42,993 bases of DNA, taken from positions 1-42,993 of the forward strand of contig NZ_WWJT01000376.1 of assembly GCF_009865385.1 (NCBI RefSeq), written 5' to 3'. A program made the translations under genes and the position numbers. Below are positions 40,382 through 42,993 of the stretch, piece after piece. This stretch comes from Streptomyces sp. SID486 (GTDB taxonomy: Bacteria; Actinomycetota; Actinomycetes; Streptomycetales; Streptomycetaceae). Each line of letters starts with the position of its first letter. The first letter of the stretch is position 1. Below the pieces are notes generated by a model. That model made no database searches, was not told the origin of the DNA, and saw only the letters and a list, made by a program, of their open reading frames with translations.

Positions 40382-41245
40382 ATGACCGCACAGTCCCTGC
40401 CGCCGGCCCACCGGCAGCTCTCGCTTCCGGCCGACGAGCAGCTCCACACCGTGAACGCGCGCGTCGTCGTGGCACGCGTGGCACAGATACGCGCCGGATT
40501 GCGCGCCGAGGCCGTGGCCTTCGCCCGCGCCGAGGCCCGGCGGCTGAGCGAGGAACTGACGGGGACCGCCGGCGTCTACGTCTACGAGGAGACCTTCGGC
40601 ACCAAGGACCGGCTGCACTTCCTGATCCACCTGGAGTCACTGGGGAGCCACTACGAGCTGGTGCGCCGCGCGGACGAGTCCAAGCAGGGCCAGGGCCCGG
40701 ACGAGTGGAACCGTCTGTTCACCCCGGGCAGCGTCCAGGAGACCGTGCTCATGCCGCAGTTCTGGGGCATGTACGGCACCAGGGTGGACGGCCGGCTGGA
40801 GAAGCAGAGCGCCCTCTACCGCGGCACGGGCGCCGCCGCGCTGCCGCCCGCACGGGAGCAGACGAGCCTGCCGCCCGACAGCATCCTGCACTCGGGCAAC
40901 GCCGGCATCGTGATGCTCCGACGGGGGCAGATGGCCTCGGAGTTCCGCTCCGAGGCACGCCAGTTCGGGCGCGTCGTGGCCGAGTCGATCAACAAGAACC
41001 TGCCGGGCGAGTGCTCGGTCTTCGTCTACGAGGAGGCCTTCGGGCAGGCGGACCAGCTGCACTGGCTGATCCACCTCAAGGACATCGACACCTACATGCG
41101 GCTCATGGAGCTGCACGTCCGCGACGAAGAGGTGCGCGAGATCTACTTCCGGGACTGGATCCCCGCGGAGAAGGGCGGCGGCACCTGGGCCGGCCTCTTC
41201 CTCGACGGAACGATGTCCGACGTGGCCCTCACCCCGCTGCACTGA
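40382..41245 (+). CDS. Duplicated-domain protein 2 (probable DUF6039 family)
   Basis: Protein of 287 residues with two copies of the same domain as the protein at 33965. Copy 1 (about 20-125) is more diverged in its first strand (LHTVNARVVVARVAQIRAGL) but keeps VYVYEETFGTKDRLHFLIHL and an FTPGSVQETVLMPQFWGMYG end. Copy 2 (about 168-285) has LHSGNAGIVMLRRGQMASEF, VFVYEEAFGQADQLHWLIHL and ends in TWAGLFLDGTMSDVALTPLH. ATG at 40382 follows a perfect AGGAGG (40367-40372). First gene of an operon with a third copy and a discrete acyltransferase, 74 bp after operator E. Function unknown. Confidence 0.7.
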   Translation: MTAQSLPPAHRQLSLPADEQLHTVNARVVVARVAQIRAGLRAEAVAFARAEARRLSEELTGTAGVYVYEETFGTKDRLHFLIHLESLGSHYELVRRADESKQGQGPDEWNRLFTPGSVQETVLMPQFWGMYGTRVDGRLEKQSALYRGTGAAALPPAREQTSLPPDSILHSGNAGIVMLRRGQMASEFRSEARQFGRVVAESINKNLPGECSVFVYEEAFGQADQLHWLIHLKDIDTYMRLMELHVRDEEVREIYFRDWIPAEKGGGTWAGLFLDGTMSDVALTPLH

Positions 41246-41263
41246 CCCCCAGGAGGGAATCCG

Positions 41264-42046
41264 ATGGAAGCGACGACCGACGAGCAGCGCGCCCGGATCG
41301 TGCCGCCCGCAGCCCACCAGGCGGACCCCGCCACCGAGCCGCTGCACTCGGGCACGGCCGGCGTCGTGGTGCAGAAGGTCGGACAGCTGCGGTCCGAATT
41401 CCGCGACCAGGGCAGGATGTTCGCCCGCGAGGTCGCCAAGCACGTCAACTCCCGGCAGGGCGGCAACGCGACAGCCTTCGTCTACGAGGAGAGCTTCGGC
41501 TACGAGGACCGCATCCACTTCCTCATCCACCTGCGCTCCCTGGACACCTACTACGACCTCGTGGAGATGGGCGACCAGGACCGCGCCTACCGCGAGTCGA
41601 TCGCCAAGGACCGGGTGCAGGACGACTCCGGCGGCGCCTGGGACCGACTCTTCGTCGACGGCAGCGTGCGCTCCAACGTCCTGCTGCCCTGGGAAGGCGG
41701 CACTCCCGGGCCGCTGAACACCGCCAACGCCGGGATCGTGGTGCTGCGTTCGGTGCGCACCGGGCACGGGTTCCGCCCCGAGGCCCGCGAGCTGGCCCGC
41801 GAGCTGACCGCCGACGTGAACGTGAAGTTCGCCGGGGAGGCGTCGGCGACGGTGTTCGACGAGGCGTTCGGCGCCCCCGACCGGCTGCACTGGCTGATCC
41901 ACCTCAAGGACCTCACCGTGTACGGCCGGCTGCGGGAGACGCTCGCCTGCGAGGGCCGGCCCGGCACGTTCGTCGACGGCACGCTCACCGAGACCGCGCT
42001 CACCCCTCACCACTGGGGTCTGTACGCCACCCGGCAGGACCGGTAA
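41264..42046 (+). CDS. Duplicated-domain protein 3 (probable DUF6039 family)
   Basis: Protein of 260 residues with two domain copies. Copy 1 (about 25-140) has LHSGTAGVVVQKVGQLRSEF, AFVYEESFGYEDRIHFLIHL and LFVDGSVRSNVLLP. Copy 2 (about 147-258) has LNTANAGIVVLRSVRTGHGF, TVFDEAFGAPDRLHWLIHLK and FVDGTLTETALTPHHWGLYA. The second copy has D in place of Y in the YEE motif. ATG at 41264 follows AGGAGGG 7 bp upstream. It is 18 bp after the previous family member, so the two are one transcript, followed 36 bp later by the acyltransferase. Function unknown; obligate partners such as heteromers are possible. Confidence 0.7.
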   Translation: MEATTDEQRARIVPPAAHQADPATEPLHSGTAGVVVQKVGQLRSEFRDQGRMFAREVAKHVNSRQGGNATAFVYEESFGYEDRIHFLIHLRSLDTYYDLVEMGDQDRAYRESIAKDRVQDDSGGAWDRLFVDGSVRSNVLLPWEGGTPGPLNTANAGIVVLRSVRTGHGFRPEARELARELTADVNVKFAGEASATVFDEAFGAPDRLHWLIHLKDLTVYGRLRETLACEGRPGTFVDGTLTETALTPHHWGLYATRQDR

Positions 42047-42082
42047 CGGCGGTCCGGGGACCGGGGGAGGGAGGCCGAACCG

Positions 42083-42993
42083 ATGACCGTGGTGTGGGTG
42101 TTCCCCGGGCAGGGCGCGCAGCGGGCCGGGATGGGGGCCGAGGTGCTCGACCGCTACCCGGAGCTGGTCCGGCAGGCGGACGCCATCCTGGGGTACGGGA
42201 TCCGCGAGGTCTGCCTGACGGGCGCCGCGCCCGGACTGACGGACACCCGTTCGGTGCAGCCCGCCCTGTTCGTGGTCAACGCGCTCAGCTGGCTGGCACA
42301 CAGCGAGGAGCACCCCGCGCCGGACGTCCTGGCCGGGCACAGCCTCGGCGAGTACGACGCGCTGTTCGCGGCCGGCTGCTTCGACTTCGCCACCGGCGTG
42401 CGGATGGTGCAGCGGCGCGGGGAGCTGATGTCGCGTGCCGGGGGCGGCGGCATGCTCGCCGTCCTCGGCCTCCCGCCCGACCGGCTCACGGACGTACTGG
42501 CACAGGCCGGGATCGACGACGTCGACCTGGCCAACCGCAACTCCGCGGAGCAGGTGGTGCTCGCCGGCCCGCAGGAATCGCTGCGCCGCGCGGCCGACGC
42601 CGTGCGCCGCGCGGCCGACGCGATGCGCGGGGCGGCCGACGCCGTACGCGGGGCGGGCCGGGTCCGGTGCGTGCCGCTGCGCGTCGGCGCGCCCTTCCAC
42701 TCGCGCCACATGGCGCCCGCGGCAGCCGACTTCGGTGAGTTCCTCACCGGGATCTCCTTCGCCGGACCGCGGATCCCGGTGCTGTCGAACGTCACCGCCC
42801 GCCCCTACCCGCCCGGCGGCGTACGGGAGTTGCTCGTACGTCAGATCGCCGGCCCGGTGCGCTGGTGGGAGAGCATGAGCCGGCTGCTCGACGAGGGCGT
42901 CACCGACCTGGTCGAGATCGGCCCGGGCCGCGTGCTCACCGACCTGTGGACGGCCATCCGCAAGAACCCCGCCCCGCTCGACAAGACGGACCC
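42083..42993 (+). CDS. Discrete malonyl-type acyltransferase (trans-AT), 3' end cut by window edge
   Basis: FabD-like acyltransferase loading malonyl units onto carrier proteins. Visible are the N-terminal WVFPGQGAQRAGMG, the active-site serine Ser87 in AGHSLGEYDALFAAGCF, and His206 in GAPFHSRHM; the F-H-S motif is the malonyl type. The frame is open to the last base (303 codons), so the end and any fused second domain (AT-AT or AT-ER) lie outside. A 21-bp internal repeat adds heptads near residues 167-190. ATG at 42083 follows GGGAGGGAGG. A free-standing AT implies AT-less PKS modules elsewhere. Confidence 0.92.
   Translation, partial: MTVVWVFPGQGAQRAGMGAEVLDRYPELVRQADAILGYGIREVCLTGAAPGLTDTRSVQPALFVVNALSWLAHSEEHPAPDVLAGHSLGEYDALFAAGCFDFATGVRMVQRRGELMSRAGGGGMLAVLGLPPDRLTDVLAQAGIDDVDLANRNSAEQVVLAGPQESLRRAADAVRRAADAMRGAADAVRGAGRVRCVPLRVGAPFHSRHMAPAAADFGEFLTGISFAGPRIPVLSNVTARPYPPGGVRELLVRQIAGPVRWWESMSRLLDEGVTDLVEIGPGRVLTDLWTAIRKNPAPLDKTD
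42581..42660 (+). repeat. 21-bp repeat inside the acyltransferase gene
   Basis: Units start at 42581, 42602, 42623 and 42644 (last incomplete), encoding (L/V/M)R(R/G)AADA heptads. The period is a multiple of three, so the frame is kept. It lengthens an Ala/Arg-rich helix between the strand after GPQES and the RCVPLRVGAPFHS block. Confidence 0.9.

Noticed and set aside
33965..42046. SchA/CurD-like (spore-pigment) domain for the duplicated-domain proteins
   Set aside because: From memory, the WhiE ORF I/SchA family has a different monooxygenase-like sequence; the YEE-x-FG...LHWL-x-HL core does not match it. DUF6039 fits better, though I could not verify it.

Overview
The very high G+C content, third-codon G/C bias, frequent GTG starts, ATGA/GTGA gene overlaps and gene families all point to an actinomycete, most likely Streptomyces. 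No rRNA, tRNA, CRISPR array or transposase was seen.

Left part (1-9.8 kb) looks like ordinary chromosome. It opens with a 3-hydroxybutyrate dehydrogenase cut by the window edge, followed by a GAF-PucR regulator and a convergent MHS-type carboxylate transporter. A secreted cyclophilin follows. Next comes a BlaI-type repressor with an M56 membrane metallopeptidase, then a DedA-PAP2-PAP2 operon. The same palindrome (GTCTAC-N6-GTAGAC) sits in front of both blaI and dedA, so this reads as one regulon for recycling the undecaprenyl-phosphate lipid carrier.

From about 9.9 kb to the right edge lies most of a glycosylated polyketide gene cluster, with a few unrelated-looking genes at 15.2-17.1 kb. 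Sugar genes: rmlA, rmlB and rmlC at 9.9-12.6 kb and rmlD at 39.4 kb make dTDP-L-rhamnose. A GT1 glycosyltransferase and two sugar O-methyltransferases (MycE-like, TylF/MycF-like) would attach it and methylate it. Carbon-skeleton genes: a discrete ACP, an aryl-polyene-type ketosynthase with a truncated ketosynthase-like partner, two AMP-forming ligases, an HMG-CoA-synthase-like enzyme with an enoyl-CoA hydratase for beta-branching, and a discrete malonyl-type acyltransferase that runs off the right edge. These imply an AT-less (trans-AT) PKS outside the window. Tailoring and accessory genes: a P450, a SnoaL/NTF2-like protein, two DUF3224-type barrel proteins, a RidA-like protein, an alpha/beta hydrolase with a Cys nucleophile, and three proteins each carrying two copies of one uncharacterised ~100-residue domain (probably DUF6039). 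Transport: a DHA2-type exporter, a cation/proton antiporter and, unusually, a complete oligopeptide-type ABC importer.

The main new signal is a palindrome, CTGCTC-N6-GAGCAG, at five places in the cluster: before rmlA, between the ACP operon and the importer, before the small-gene/ligase operon, between the MycE-like gene and the glycosyltransferase operon, and between rmlD and the duplicated-domain genes. Six of the eight genes it could serve start 66-79 bp away. The 5-6-5 spacing is that of CRP-family sites, and the only regulator in the cluster is a Crp/Fnr-type protein whose recognition helix differs from CRP at the residues that would read the altered bases. A second pattern is a set of seven short tandem-repeat arrays between 2.7 and 17.4 kb, several of which begin at or overlap a stop codon. 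One expands the rmlB stop/rmlC start junction into a chain of small ORFs. I could not match the cluster to a known product.
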